Part shown: positions 25,951 through 38,800 of the stretch, in pieces
How the letters are laid out: every line of letters starts with the position of its first letter
Numbering within the stretch: the stretch's first letter is position 1
Source of the DNA: Macropodus opercularis
Lineage: Eukaryota; Chordata; Actinopteri; Anabantiformes; Osphronemidae
NCBI GenBank assembly: GCA_030770545.1
Contig: CM061100.1
Location: 2,549,501 to 2,613,500, forward strand
Direction of reading: 5' to 3'
DNA: 64,000 nt
Made by a program: the position numbers and the translations under genes
Notes under the pieces: generated by a model
Told to the model about the DNA's origin: nothing
The model's database searches: none
The model's input: only the letters and a program-made list of their open reading frames with translations

Positions 25951-27868
25951 GTAACTGATGATTAAAATATAAAGATGTTAGGGAGCATGATAATTATAAC
26001 GAGGATGTTTATTCCGTGACTCCCTGTGTATTAAACGCTGGATGCGTTCACGGGTAAAGCGTAAAGACTGTGGCATGATCAGTCCCCGCAGTCTCAACAC
26101 TTTCCCACTGGGTTAAACCCTTTTTCTTTTTTTGCTCTGGCGCATTCGCTGACTGTATGGAGCGGTTTCACTTCCCGGTGAAAGCAGTAGAGGTCATTCA
26201 TTGTTCCTGAAGGATGTGTTTGAGTGCTGTGTAGTGATGACCAAAAACCTGTTTTCACTTCTTTGTGTGTTGCGTTATCCACAAGTCCAGTGGTTCAGCA
26301 GTGAGGGTGACTTCCTCTAAGTTTCCTATAAAGGTTGTTTCTGTTTTAGTCCTTACCTTTGACAAACTAACTTGTTTAATCAGTATTCTTAACATTCTCA
26401 TTGTAGTGATCCTGAAGCATAAGCTAAAGCTTAAAACTTGCATACTTTCCTATAGCCTGATGTTTGATTGCAGTTTGTCATGTGAGAGAAATTTGATTAT
26501 TCAATCATGCATCACCAGAAGGACAACAGGATCGGCTTGCATATAAAAATACTTCCATCACATGTATAGATGTCAAAGAGTTTCCCAGATTCCTTCTGAC
26601 AGCGTGCGTTCTCTGGTCATGTGTAATCTCTTTTCTCACGCTCGGCTCTGAAGCGCATGGCCACCGGCCAGCTCAGGTTTCGTATTCACAATGAACTTAT
26701 CAGAGGCAAAAGTCAAGCTGAGGAAAATGACACAAAGTGCAGACTAGAAATAAACCCTCAGGTTTCCTGGTCACATCATGAGTTTTACTGACAGATAAAC
26801 CAGAATTTGAAACAAATTAGTCAGGATCTTTTTTCCCTTAAGTCTTACATAAACAAAAGCAGTTATTGACGTAACGTGGTGCAACTTGTTCACCTAACAC
26901 AATGTTTATTCTGCTATATCACATAACCCTCTCCAGTTCCACGTTACAATAGCAAAGCCCCATTGACAAAAGTCGAAATAAAACACATATAGATGCCCAT
27001 GCCTGAGGGAAATCACCACTCTTTTAATAAGATGCCTTTGCACAAAATGGTGAAGCCTTCAAACATAATAGGGCTGTTATGGGATCGGTGCATTGCTGTA
27101 TAAATGGACTATTATTAAAGCTCAAAGATCTGTTGTTGTGGATTGTTTGCTGTGTCACCCTATAGCTTTGTTTTTCTAAAGTTATATAACACAATCTTGG
27201 GACGACCCCATCTTTTGTGGATAGTGTCTCCAGATCTTTTTATTCAATTACTTTATTTCAATTTACTTTTTTTTAGCCCTTATCATTTGATTAATACTTG
27301 CAAACATAGTTCTATTTGGGATTCATGGTCAGAAAGGAAAGGAAAGGAAGAAAGAGCAAGGGCAACTTTCAATCACTATTCCAGGAAGGTGGTGGCAATC
27401 TGCACTCCAGCATATTTGCAAAACACAAAGTGTCACGGCGGTGTGGCACCACCTCTAGCGTCTAGACAAAAAACGCTGACACCAGCGTGCGGCTTTAAAG
27501 TCATGCACTATTCACAGCTGAGAGCAAGGTCACACTGGATCAGGTGTGTACAGGTGATACTCTATCCTCTGTTGCCGCTTTCAGCCCGTCACACACCGTC
27601 GGCAGCCGTGGTGGCGTCTTCCATGTTGGTTGCTAATTCCTGATGTCTGTAGGCAGATCAGGATTTGTAGGATTCGATTGTTCTAAAGTTGAATCAAAAT
27701 TTAAGTTGAATGATTCCATGGTCAAATGTTTGATACGGTACAGATCTCTAAGTGGAAACAGCTTTAGAACACAGAATGGCTCCAGAGTGGAAAATGTTGG
27801 TTGTTATAATGCGGACGTTATAGTAACATGAGTATTTCCTCTGCAGGCGTCTGGTGAATGGGGAGAAA

Positions 27869-30800
27869 ATGGAGGTGAACAGAAGAGAGGTGCCTCTATA
27901 TGTAAGTGTGTTGCTTGGGTGAATCTAAACTCTTGATGCTCCTCTGGATTTGTTTTTGCTTCTTCATCAGAACTGGAGACCATTTTTCTTTTCGCCTACC
28001 CATCCCTTTCCTCTCTGTAGCTCTCTCTCTGTGTCGAGTTTTGTTTTGTAGGTGAAACCCAAGCCAGGAGGGGGTTCGGACCCCGGGGAAGCCGGGTTTT
28101 ACACACATGACAAGGCGCTCTGCAAGCACAGCCTCCTCAATGAACAACCAGAATCAGAGAAGCCTATTTGCTTCTTGACTTTTTTACTCTGAGTAAACAG
28201 GTCCTGCATAAACACACGTTTCTGTTGGATCGCATCAGCTGTGCTTGAGTTATAGCTTCAAACTATTCTCGACCTGTTCCTGCCTGCCATTTTTATTTCT
28301 TCCATCTGTAAATCCACCATCTTTCCCTCTCTCTTGGCCATTTTCCCTCTCACCCCCTTTCCCCCGTTTGTTTCGAAGCCTGGGTGGGCCAGTCCCCGAA
28401 GTGCTGCCAGATTCCTGTTTTGCTGTGTCACCAGTTCTAGACGGACGAGAGGGGGCTCGCTCCCAAACACTTGGCCTCCACTCGCTCACAGAGCCCGATT
28501 GAGGGCCCGTCTGAAACCCTGGCATGTGAATCATTACAGGCTCCAGCACTCACACATACACCTCTCCATTAAGAGGAAGTGGCGTCTCCACCCTCTAAGG
28601 TCACAGCTCAACAGGAGCGACTCTCGCTGCCGAATGAGATCCAGATTTCAATGCCAGGCTTTGTGTGGGCCGGCAACGGCGCACTGCTGTGATATAAAGA
28701 CTGTTATTGTAACATGCGTAGTAAAGTTTTATTGCACACCTCCACACATTCAGCGTAGTGTCGGACCCTTTGCAGATACGGTTTGGTCAGGTCAATGGAT
28801 AAATGACTGCATTGAATTGCAGGCAGCAAGTGCAGAGGAAAGTTTGGTTGAGCTTCAGTTTGGGACTTGTCAACCTGATTTTGTTCATGTCGACGTAATA
28901 CTGATCCCTTTTAGGACGTCCACGCCCACATTGGCGGTGACTTAGTCAGTCTCCTGATTTTATGATTATTTTGTGAAATTAATAAGCAGGGATCAGTTGG
29001 GCCAGTTGTCCTCAATTTCCAGCTCTGGTGGTTCAGTTCCCACTTCCTCTTGGCTACATGTCAAGCTGTCCTTGGACAAGACCTTTGAGGCCTTGAATGC
29101 AGCTTCACTTCCCAAATATTTGATGCGCACACTCAAGTTTCCAAGATGCTGCATGTCGATGACTTTGGGAATCCCATGACTGCATTTAAATCCTGTTTAA
29201 CCATTTAGTTAAAATATGAAACATGTGATGAATCAACTTAAAATAAACACCAGTTTCACAGACATCCTCTTCTGCAATGTACTGGGTATTAGGGTCATTT
29301 GCACAGCAGATTAAATCAGAGGTATGTGTCTCAGCCGAGTATGAGAAAAGACCCTCAGTGCGGTGCCTGTTGTCACTCAGATGAGATTCTGCCTCATTGA
29401 GTTTGTTGTAGGTGTTATGTGAGCAGCACACACGTCACTGTACTGCTGCATTTAGAAGTATGTCAAACATTTGTACTTGGAAACAAACCTTAGATGTATC
29501 AGCTTTGCTTGAATGTGAGGACTGGACTGGGCTTGAGGAAGTTAATGGTCTAAATGGGTCTCAGTCCATTAATGGGGAGTGTTTTGGAGGATTTCAGCGC
29601 ATTTTGTTCCTAATGGGGACATGGAGACAGGCTGTCACTTGTGCTTGTATCTTGTGTTATTACACGGTGAAAACCCAAGTCCCCGCTAACATCAGGATGT
29701 CCTCTTGCTGCTATTCGAGCTGTTTATTTTGCTGCCGTGCCAGTGATCTCTGTCCCCTGACGTCACACGTGTTGCACTCGGGAGGTCACGGCAGAGAACT
29801 GTAGCGCTGATGACTGCTGGTTTCCTGGAGACCACAGGCTGCAGATCTGTTGTGTTAACCCACTGATTGGACAACAACCTAATAATAAAAGCTCGGTCTC
29901 TGGTGTCTCGTTCCATGTTTTAATGGAAACTCATTTTGTTATATTTACACAATCTTGCAGAGAGTGCCTACTATATCTTCTAACCTCCCAATGTTTATGT
30001 TGCATAATTAAATAACTATGCATGATCTTAAAATTTCCCATATGGGAGGCATGAGCTAAAACACCAAGGTGTTGAATATTTCATTGTTACTGGAGCAGTT
30101 TGTGTCACGATAACACCCAGATTAAAGAGACAGGCTGTGGATCACGTTAGTCTGGACTCATATCGGAGGCCAGACATCCTTCTTCCTCTTTCCCGAGTCC
30201 GAGGAGATAAAAGTAAGAGCAAACAGAGTCTGTAAATTACATTTTACTAGTGTAAAGCAGTATCATCTGAGGCTGCTGCAGATACAAAAGCGTCCGATCA
30301 AAACTGCTCTCATATTCTTCTGACTTTTGTAGACATTTAAATTGAACAGAGGACGTTTCCAGGAAACATAAAACAATAGAGATGGAGAAAATTAAACTGT
30401 TCCACGTGTCTTACCAGAGGATGACTTGTCATGCGACAGATGAAATAAAATCGGCCTTAACCTATTCAAAACCTCAGAGGAAAGCTGCTCAACTAGAAAA
30501 GTTGGAACCATGTAGAATTAAAAAAAAAGTTATTTAGTCTACTTCCTGTCAAAGGCCTGTCAAACATCTTATGGTTTTGTTATGTGGCAGAACAAGCTGT
30601 GATGCTATAGATCTTTTACGAGCACATTGTCACACAGTCCTGGGTTTATTTATGGCTCTCAAGAGGCCAAGGATAGTTGCAAAATACAGCACCTGTGCAT
30701 ACAACCCCACGCTGAGCACAAAAACAAGGCAAAACATAGGCAGGTTGCATAAGCCTGGAACTTCGGCTGCGTAAGCCCTCTTCAGCTGAAGGATCGCGCT

Positions 30801-33800
30801 CACCCTCCTAGAAGCCAGCGGACAACTTAGCCTTGTTGCTTCCAGTGTTTGGCAATATTCCTGTTAATTATGAGGACAAAAATACTTCCCTTGTTGTGTT
30901 CGTGTATAAGAGCCACTACAGTCTCTTCCTGTGTGTTGTGTTGATCTCCCGAATAGATTCCACATCAATGGTTATGTAATACTACAATGTCAAGTTTTTG
31001 TTGACTTTATAGTTTGTTGGTGCTGCTTGTCCTCGGTAGCTGATAAACACTCGTGAGATGTAGGTCACTGGCAGGATGTAAAAAACCAAAAACAAGGTTG
31101 ATGATGTAACAGAAATAATGAATCTCATTATGAAGGTGGATGATGGAGCAACTCTCATTGTGAGGTCATGACTGATGTCTTTCTTCTGTCTCCTTTTCTC
31201 CCTGCTGCCCCATTTCTCTCCTTCCAGCACAGAGAACATTGTGAAACCGAGTATCATTCGGTACAGGATGATATGATATTTCCACTTTGAAATGGAATGA
31301 TGTCTCAGTTCATTTGTGAAGGTGCTTGCAGTGATGGGTTTTCTGTTTCTTCTCTCAGGGACAGGTGGAGGCCCATGTCAGATTACAAGCCAAGGCTCCA
31401 GAAGACGCCGAGTTTTATGTTGTTGTGCAAGGCACCAGACTGACACACGTGACCGCAGCAAAAAAAGGAGACGACAAGCTGTGTCTTCGCTTCACTGTAC
31501 CTGGTAGGTCCTTCGGCTGTCTCAACATCACACTCACAGATTTCTGTCATTACCTCACTTCATCCTAACATCTATTGTGGATTCCTCTGTATTCCTTAGG
31601 CCACAACCTTGTGGAAGTTGTCTCTGTCACAGCCTACTGTTACGCCGAGGACCAAGTCACGCCATGTGAGGGTGAAGCATCTCTTCAGTACGTTAGAGAC
31701 GTGGCCCAGGAAACAGCAGAGTACCTGAGTGCGCACAGGGACCAGCTCGGCCCCCAGAGCTACCTAGAAGTCTTGACCAGGTTTTCCTCTTGGAAGCAAA
31801 GAGGCGACGAGGACGCGTCTGCTGGAGTCTTAGAGCACAGTGAGAAGGATGCGGAGCACAGACAAAGTTCTGGTGAAGCCGGTCTCAGGCAACTGGATGA
31901 GAAGATCACACAGGCTACGGCCAACTTGGATTACCCTCAGCAGTGGAAAAGCACTGACAGTCAGTCAAGAGAAGGTAATGAAATTGGAAGTGAGAGTGTA
32001 GCACACAAGCTGTTTTTATTTGCGAGGGGTAATTTTACAGACGGTTCTGCAACGCTTGCCTGTCGCTGATGCCTTCTGACACTTCTGTAGCTAAGATGCT
32101 GTACGAAGCCATTCAACTTCAAAAGCCCCAAGCTGCCCTCATCACACCAAGCTCATTCAGGGGATGTGGATTAATTTTAGCGTCTCAGTAGAATCAAGGT
32201 CGTTAAAGCTTAATTCCAAAAGACCTCAGCAGGTCTTAACTCCCATATCCCAGTGTGTGCTTCACTGTTTCCTGGATCATCCCTGGAGGTCAAGGGTCAG
32301 GGATTCCGCTCTGCTCAGCAAATTTTTCGAAGAGTTGCAGAAAGCCTGCAACTTTTCAACTTCCCAGATTTTGTCTAATATGTTTTGCTGTTACTCAAGG
32401 ACGAACATTCATAAAATATGAAGAACATATTTTGAACATGATCACTATCAGCTTTATTTTGACACTGAGTGTAGAGAGATGAACAGAAAACGCTTGTATG
32501 CTGCCAAACCCTGACAAGTCAAAATCAAAAGCATCTTCACAGCCGGATCATCAGACTCTTCATGGGGAACATTCACTACAAGTCCTTTAGGCTGAAGTCC
32601 TTTCATGACATTCTGGTGTTCAGTATGTCTCTAACCCATTCAGGATCTGACTGTACAGCCCAAGTCTTTCGTCACATGATGTGCACGACCTGCCAGCCAG
32701 GCAGAGACTGGTGTGTTCCAAGGAGGGAGCAATTACTGCCATTATCCCTCCCCGGTCAGATTAGAGCCGCCTTGTAGACCTCGGTGTCTATTAAATCATC
32801 TTCCTCTGCACCGCACTCCAACTCCTCTCCACCACAGCTGTTTCTGGCACCTGGCCTGGGATTAAAGTTTTACTACTTTAAAGATCGACAGCTCTCCCAT
32901 ACTGAAAAAATAATATAATATATAACTTTTTTGGCCCTTGATTTATATAAATAGGTTGCCCAGCACATAAGAAACACTGCTTAACTTAAAGTAACATAAA
33001 AGAAGCAGCAAAGATGTAAAAAACACTCCACAGTTGTTGCTTGGTATTGCGTTAGATTGTACAGGTGTATACAAGTTTCCTGTGTGACGTCCATGATAAC
33101 AACATCCATGCAAAACACGGGCTGGGTGCAAATGCAAAGCAGCTGTCGACCCTCTGTGCTGCTTTGACAATGACATTCCTGTTTGTGGAACTTGCGGTGG
33201 CTCAAAACTGGGCCACGAGTAGTGGCAGCCATGTGAAAAAGACAGGATTATCCAGTTCACCTTACTCCAGGAGCGCGTTGGCAGGGACAGAGTTTCTTTC
33301 TTGTTTCTAGGTTTGAAAGATGACAACACGGTAACCGTCAGGTTCAAAAATACAGCCAGTCTAGAGACACATCCATCGATCCTTAACGTGGTGCAGGGTT
33401 AGTCAGCATAAATGTGCTGCGGCTTCATGTGAACTGTTTACAGGCCCCTATACTTAGTGCTTATGCTCTTACACCCCAGCGAAGATGTGAAAGTTGTTTG
33501 ACAACAGGTGTTGGCTCTGTGAAAAATCCAGTCCTTCTAGCTCGTAATATTATTGGTATACTGCCGATCTTACGCAACCCGCAGTCCTTACACATTCCGA
33601 ACATACAGTATTCAGCAGATGATGAAGGTTGCGTGTGTAGAGTGTACACTATTATGTAACGCTGATGGATACTGTACATTTACATGTACTTTACGTAGTT
33701 CCTCAACCTCCAGGCGTTTGTATGTGTGACTCCACATACAAATAATAAATACTAATGTTTCCATTTTACGTTTCTGTTTGTAGCGTCTGAGCTCCAGCCG

Positions 33801-35845
33801 AAAGAGACCCTTCTTCACCTGGCCGTGCGTTTGGGTTTGCTCCATCTGTCTCGATTCTTGATTCACCAGCCCAGAGGTCAAATGGCATTAACCTTACCCA
33901 ACCAGGAGGGAGACACACCCCTCCAGCTGGCGCAGAAGGCCGAGCGGCCCGCCATGTTCAGGGTGCTGGCAGCGTAAGGCTTCGAACCTTTAAAACAATC
34001 CCTTCAGCTTTTCGTTTACTAGCTTATTAAGTCAAGGTTCCTTTAATCTTAAGTAGTTACTAGAATTATTCACTGAAACTATTTGTTTCTGTTCTGTTTC
34101 TCTCTCCTCATCAGTCCCGTGGGTCCCGCCGTCGATCCCGTTCCAGGTGCGTGCTGCGTGTGGTCTGACAGCTACCGCATGCTGAGGTTTTGTTCCAGCA
34201 CCGACGCTCTGATCCTCACGGTGCGCCGGGGCCCCAGCAGCTGCCCCCACGACGCCATAATGGTCCTTCGACACAGACTGGGCGACCACAACATCCTCAA
34301 ACTGGTTAGAGCAGACAACACAGACCAGCTTTATTTGAGTCCTCGTTGAAGTCACAGCTGTTGAGATAAGCATGTTTACACAGGATTTGTTCGGGCTTGT
34401 GCAAACAGCGAGCCCTTGACTCTCGCACTCTTTAACATGCAATTGGTCAAGTAACTTTAAACACAACACGTCCTTCACGTAGGATGGACAGTTTGATTTA
34501 TGTTCCAGCAACGGAACGAATGTGTGGACATAAGATCTGTTTCTGTTCCAGATCAGTGAGCTCAGAGCTGATTGTGAAGTTGACAAGCGAAGCGAAGTGT
34601 TTTCCAGCAGTGAAGGTAAAGCCATTTATTATAAGTAAACTATGACCCAAATTAGGTTTAGATTTGATATGTGCGCTGCCAAGAAGCAGTCAAATGTGTG
34701 GCCACCTGTGTTGCCCCTCCCGTGTTGGCGAGCGGCACGAGCTTGACTGAAACACGTGTGTTATCTGTGTTGTTCGTCACGTGATAATGTTACCTGTCAC
34801 ATGGATGCTCCCACTGTGTAAGATGAGCTGCACCGAACAGAAGCCGGACAGAGACACGGACACACACACGGTGACCCAAGTGGAGAATCACCTGCCAATA
34901 CTTACTCTGAAGCAACCTGCACATACAATAACACAAACCTCCAGTGTTTGCTATCGCACACGTTGCGGCTCATATTCGCTGTCTGCGTTGCAGGACGTGT
35001 GAGCCCAGAGCCGCTGAAAGCAGACCACCTCAGATTCACAAACACAAGGATGGCCAGACATCCATCATTCACCTACAGACACTAAGGACACATTTCGAAC
35101 AGACGCCATAAAAGGCTCACTCTCCTCTCCGTGTTTGTTCTTCTTTTGCGAGTACAGAGAGAACGTTTTAGTCCTGTGGCGACACGCTCAGCTTGGCATG
35201 CAGCCACACACAGAGAAAAGGAACCTATGGATGTTCAGCGCTGCCTCTACCTGCCTCACGCTCCCTCTAGCTCCCACTTAACCCGCGGCCACTGTTTTTG
35301 GTAACCATAGCGAGGGTGGACGGCGGTATCGACTTGTAAAGAGAAGCAGGAAGTGCAGTGTGCCTCGGTATTGACCTTAACCCTGTCTCGCCTTCAGCAC
35401 TCATCCATTAATCTTTCTCAAAATAACAACCTCGCGGCAGGGAACATGTGCTTTTCCTCTGGACCTGCTGCTTTGGCCGAGCACAACATCTTCATTGGCC
35501 AGTTTTCCATTCCTGGATAGTGGAGTCACATCCAGAAAACCTGTTGTGGTGCTAGTGTATCATGCATCAACTTCTAGTTAAATATTTTCATTTTGCACAG
35601 GCCTTAGCAAGGAGCTGCAAGTGGAGGAGCAAGTGGACAGTGTGAGTATACAGAGTACACTGTGCATGATTTACTGACAGCTGTGCGTATATTTGTCGTT
35701 TTGAGGCATCAGTGCTTGAATGTTCTGAAGTTCCCTCCTCTTTGTTGTTTTTTTTGCTGGTGTTGATTAAAGGTTTTTGAAGAACAACTTGTTCTTTCCT
35801 TGGACGACGATGACGACGAAGAAGAGCGTCCGCCTTCATTATCTG
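27869..35845 (+). other. arhgef28: arhgef28 exon block A: N-terminal ankyrin-like region (residues 1-370)
   Basis: Coding segments: 27869-27901, 31359-31503, 31600-31974, 33784-33973, 34115-34304, 34552-34615, 35601-35641 and 35773-35845. Residues 12-60 keep the family motif APEDAEFYVVVQG. Exon 31600-31974 is hydrophilic and poorly conserved. Exon 33784-33973 has the ankyrin-like pattern ETLLHLAVRLGLLHLSRF and GDTPLQLAQKA. The last exon carries an acidic run of Asp and Glu. Phases agree at each junction. The donor after 34304 (GTTAGA) is weak. Confidence 0.85.
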
Positions 35846-38800
35846 GTATCTCTTCTCCTCTTTTATGCTGACCAAAATCATTTTTCCAGTTAATTATGGC
35901 TGCAGTAATACTTTGGCATCTGGCTTAAAGGATGAATGTGTAAGTCATAAAAATACAAAGCACAACAACATTTTTGCGGCTGCACCAAACGGGTGTGGGA
36001 ACAATACATAATGAGATGCTTGACAAGCCCTGACTGAAAACATTCCTCCTGTGACACTGGCACCATATGCGGACCTTGTTTTTAATCACATCATAGGAAA
36101 TCAATACAACATCAGCTTCACACACAGACAAGGATGCACTGAGGCTGAAGATGCAGCTATCTTTGATTAAATAGACGTATTGTCCTCCTGGAGTCTCTTT
36201 ACAAGGTGAGTGCCTTTCACAATGGCCCACTCTAAGAGTCTAGATGCAGGAATCTGCCCTGTCACTGGGACAAAGACAGGAATGGGGTCACGCCTGTCCC
36301 ACTCAAACTCTATCTGAGCGAGGAGATGCCTCCATCTGGCCCGCTGCCGTGCCCCGCCATCCCCTCCCCCAAGCCCTTCTGGGTCGGACAGTGGAGCTGT
36401 GTGCTTGAAGCGAGAGTGGGGAATGTTAACAAGCTCAAATGTCCTGGGTTTACAAAAGCTGACATTTTAGGTGAGCCACGTATTATTAGCCTTGGAATCT
36501 TTTAAAACGCATGCATGCGCGCGGGGCAGCGCGAGCTCGACAGGCACAAACACTCAGTAGCTAGTAAAAACTTTGAAGAGGATGCTTAAATGTTAGTGGT
36601 GCTGCCATGGCTTCTGCGAAAGCTGATTTCCTGCGAGTGAAGAGTCTGTTGTAAACGCCAGATAAATTCTGCGTCGCTGAATGAAGCCTGTAAACTTTGT
36701 GACCACAAGATGGAAAGTTCGGGCGTGTTTGTGTTTAATGATCTGTCTTGGTGAAGTGCTGAAGAGCGACAGTTTAAGGGCATTGATCCCAGTGTTTACC
36801 ATTTAAACAGATATCTCCCATATTGCTCAAGCTTCCAAACTGTTGATGCAACTACTTTCGTTGTCATGACAGCACATCAAGGCCGCTGCGGTGCATCAGT
36901 TGTAAGGCAGACGTATTGTTTTTTCCAGATCTGTCAAAATGATTGTGGAGGTTTTGCTGGCATAACTCATCAATGTCAGTTTTTGTTGGAGCGAGCCAGT
37001 GTGACAATTACTCCACCAGCTGAGACCAGCGCTTCAGTCTGTCACTGTTATTTCGAAACAGAGTTTTATGTCTACGTGTGAAGCCGCACGCACGACGAGA
37101 GCCTAGTTCTCGGCAGACAGAGATGAGACCCACAGAGAAAACAATACAAGTTCACTTTGCGCTGTAGGTTTGAGCTTCACGACTTCGCTGTGTGGGAGCA
37201 GCAGAGAGGAAATGCCTCTGTGATGCCCAGGATTTCCCTTACATTAGCGCACGCACGGCCAGTCTAGACATCAAAGAGCGCTTGGAAAGTGCACATGGAG
37301 GCGGCTATAAAAATGGCATCTCATCAAGAGAGGTAATTTTCCATCCACCTCTTTTGTAGATACGCGTTTATGTCAACAGTTGAAAGTAATTAAATATTGT
37401 AGATACACATTTTCTTTCCTTTACTCAGGCAGTTGTCGGTAAAGATTGCGACTCAACGTAGCTCAATGATCTAGTTTTTTTCTGAAAAGCAAAACAACGC
37501 ATCCTTGCCAGCAGGCTGTGTGAGTTTCTGGCAAAACTGACCTTTAAAGGTCAAACAGTAGTTGGTCTGCAGTCTGTCACCAGGTTTTCCAATCTCAACT
37601 CTAAGCCTTGACATTTAAGCAATAAAAGATCAATTCATTATGGTAACATTGATCCCAGTTGCTGGCTGTTGATGTGTTTTTGTTGTTTGGGTGAGATGTC
37701 TGGCTGATGTCACGGCGAGTACCGGTGACCAGGAGTGGCTTGTTGTTGTGTTTGGTGACTTTCAGCAGGAGAAAAACAGATTCCATGTGACTCGTACAGT
37801 CAAGAGGAGAGACGCTGAGATGTTTGTCCTGTGTGTGTGTGACAGTAAATGGCCGTCCCATGTGTAGTGGACTCCACGCGCCTCTGCTCTCCAAGACCAG
37901 CAGTGACCAGACCATCACGCAGCAGGTTTTTGCTCCTTCTCCCTTTAAGTATCATTTGGTATTCGCCTACTTGTGTATGTCACCGTTTTTCTTTTCTTGT
38001 TGATCCGTAGACGGGCGATGCTGATATCAGGTACAGCGTCAGTGGAGTGACAAGGGGCAGCACAGGGACTGACAGTGACTTATGGGACACAGTGGACTCA
38101 GATGATCTGCCAGCAACTGACAGTCCTCCACCCGGTCCAGAAGACGCCTGCCTTCCTCCTCCACCCTGCTCGCAGCCTCTCTCGCCGGCTGACCGGGCCC
38201 TCGCCAGGCTGAATCGTCTTAACTTCTTTGAGACCAATCACAGAGGCAGCCCGCACATGGACACCTGCGACCTCAGGTAATATATGTTCCTTTTTTCCCC
38301 CAATCCTAGATTATTATCATCATTCATTTTTGTCTCTGTGCGATCACTTCAGTCCCAGTCTAGTGGCTCTGGAGCTGGACAGTGAAGAGGACAACGCTGA
38401 GCCAAAGTCTCCTCTTTCCTCGCTCTCATCAGATGTGGAGAAAAGTGAGGACACGAGGGAATCTCATCTCTCCCCTGACGTTACTTGCACCCGCAGCAAG
38501 TCGGCCTCTTCAGCGCCCGAGCAGAACACAAAGGTGAAATACTGTTTCAGTTCGCTGTTTTGTTGGATGCATTTCCTTAATCGTGCAACGTTCTGTTAGA
38601 AGTGTTCGTGATTGTTCATTTGTCCTTCTCTAGGACTTTGGGGACCAGGGTGTTCGACTGCGCTCCTATTCCTACTCATCCCCCAAAATCGCTTTGCGTC
38701 CATCCCGCTTTGCCCGTGACACTCACACTTCAGAAATCAGTCCCGGTCAGTGACGCCGCTCGCGTTGTTACTCTTTCACATTACTAACACAGCGGCTACC

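Noticed and set aside
27143..27643. 166-codon open frame in arhgef28 intron 1
   Set aside because: No family similarity; contains low-complexity A/G-rich sequence; not needed in the spliced model.
28334..28945. 203-codon open frame in arhgef28 intron 2
   Set aside because: Longest unexplained frame after foxd1, but the translated sequence has no domain and a mirror open frame exists on the other strand at its start; likely chance in C-rich DNA. Transcript data would decide.
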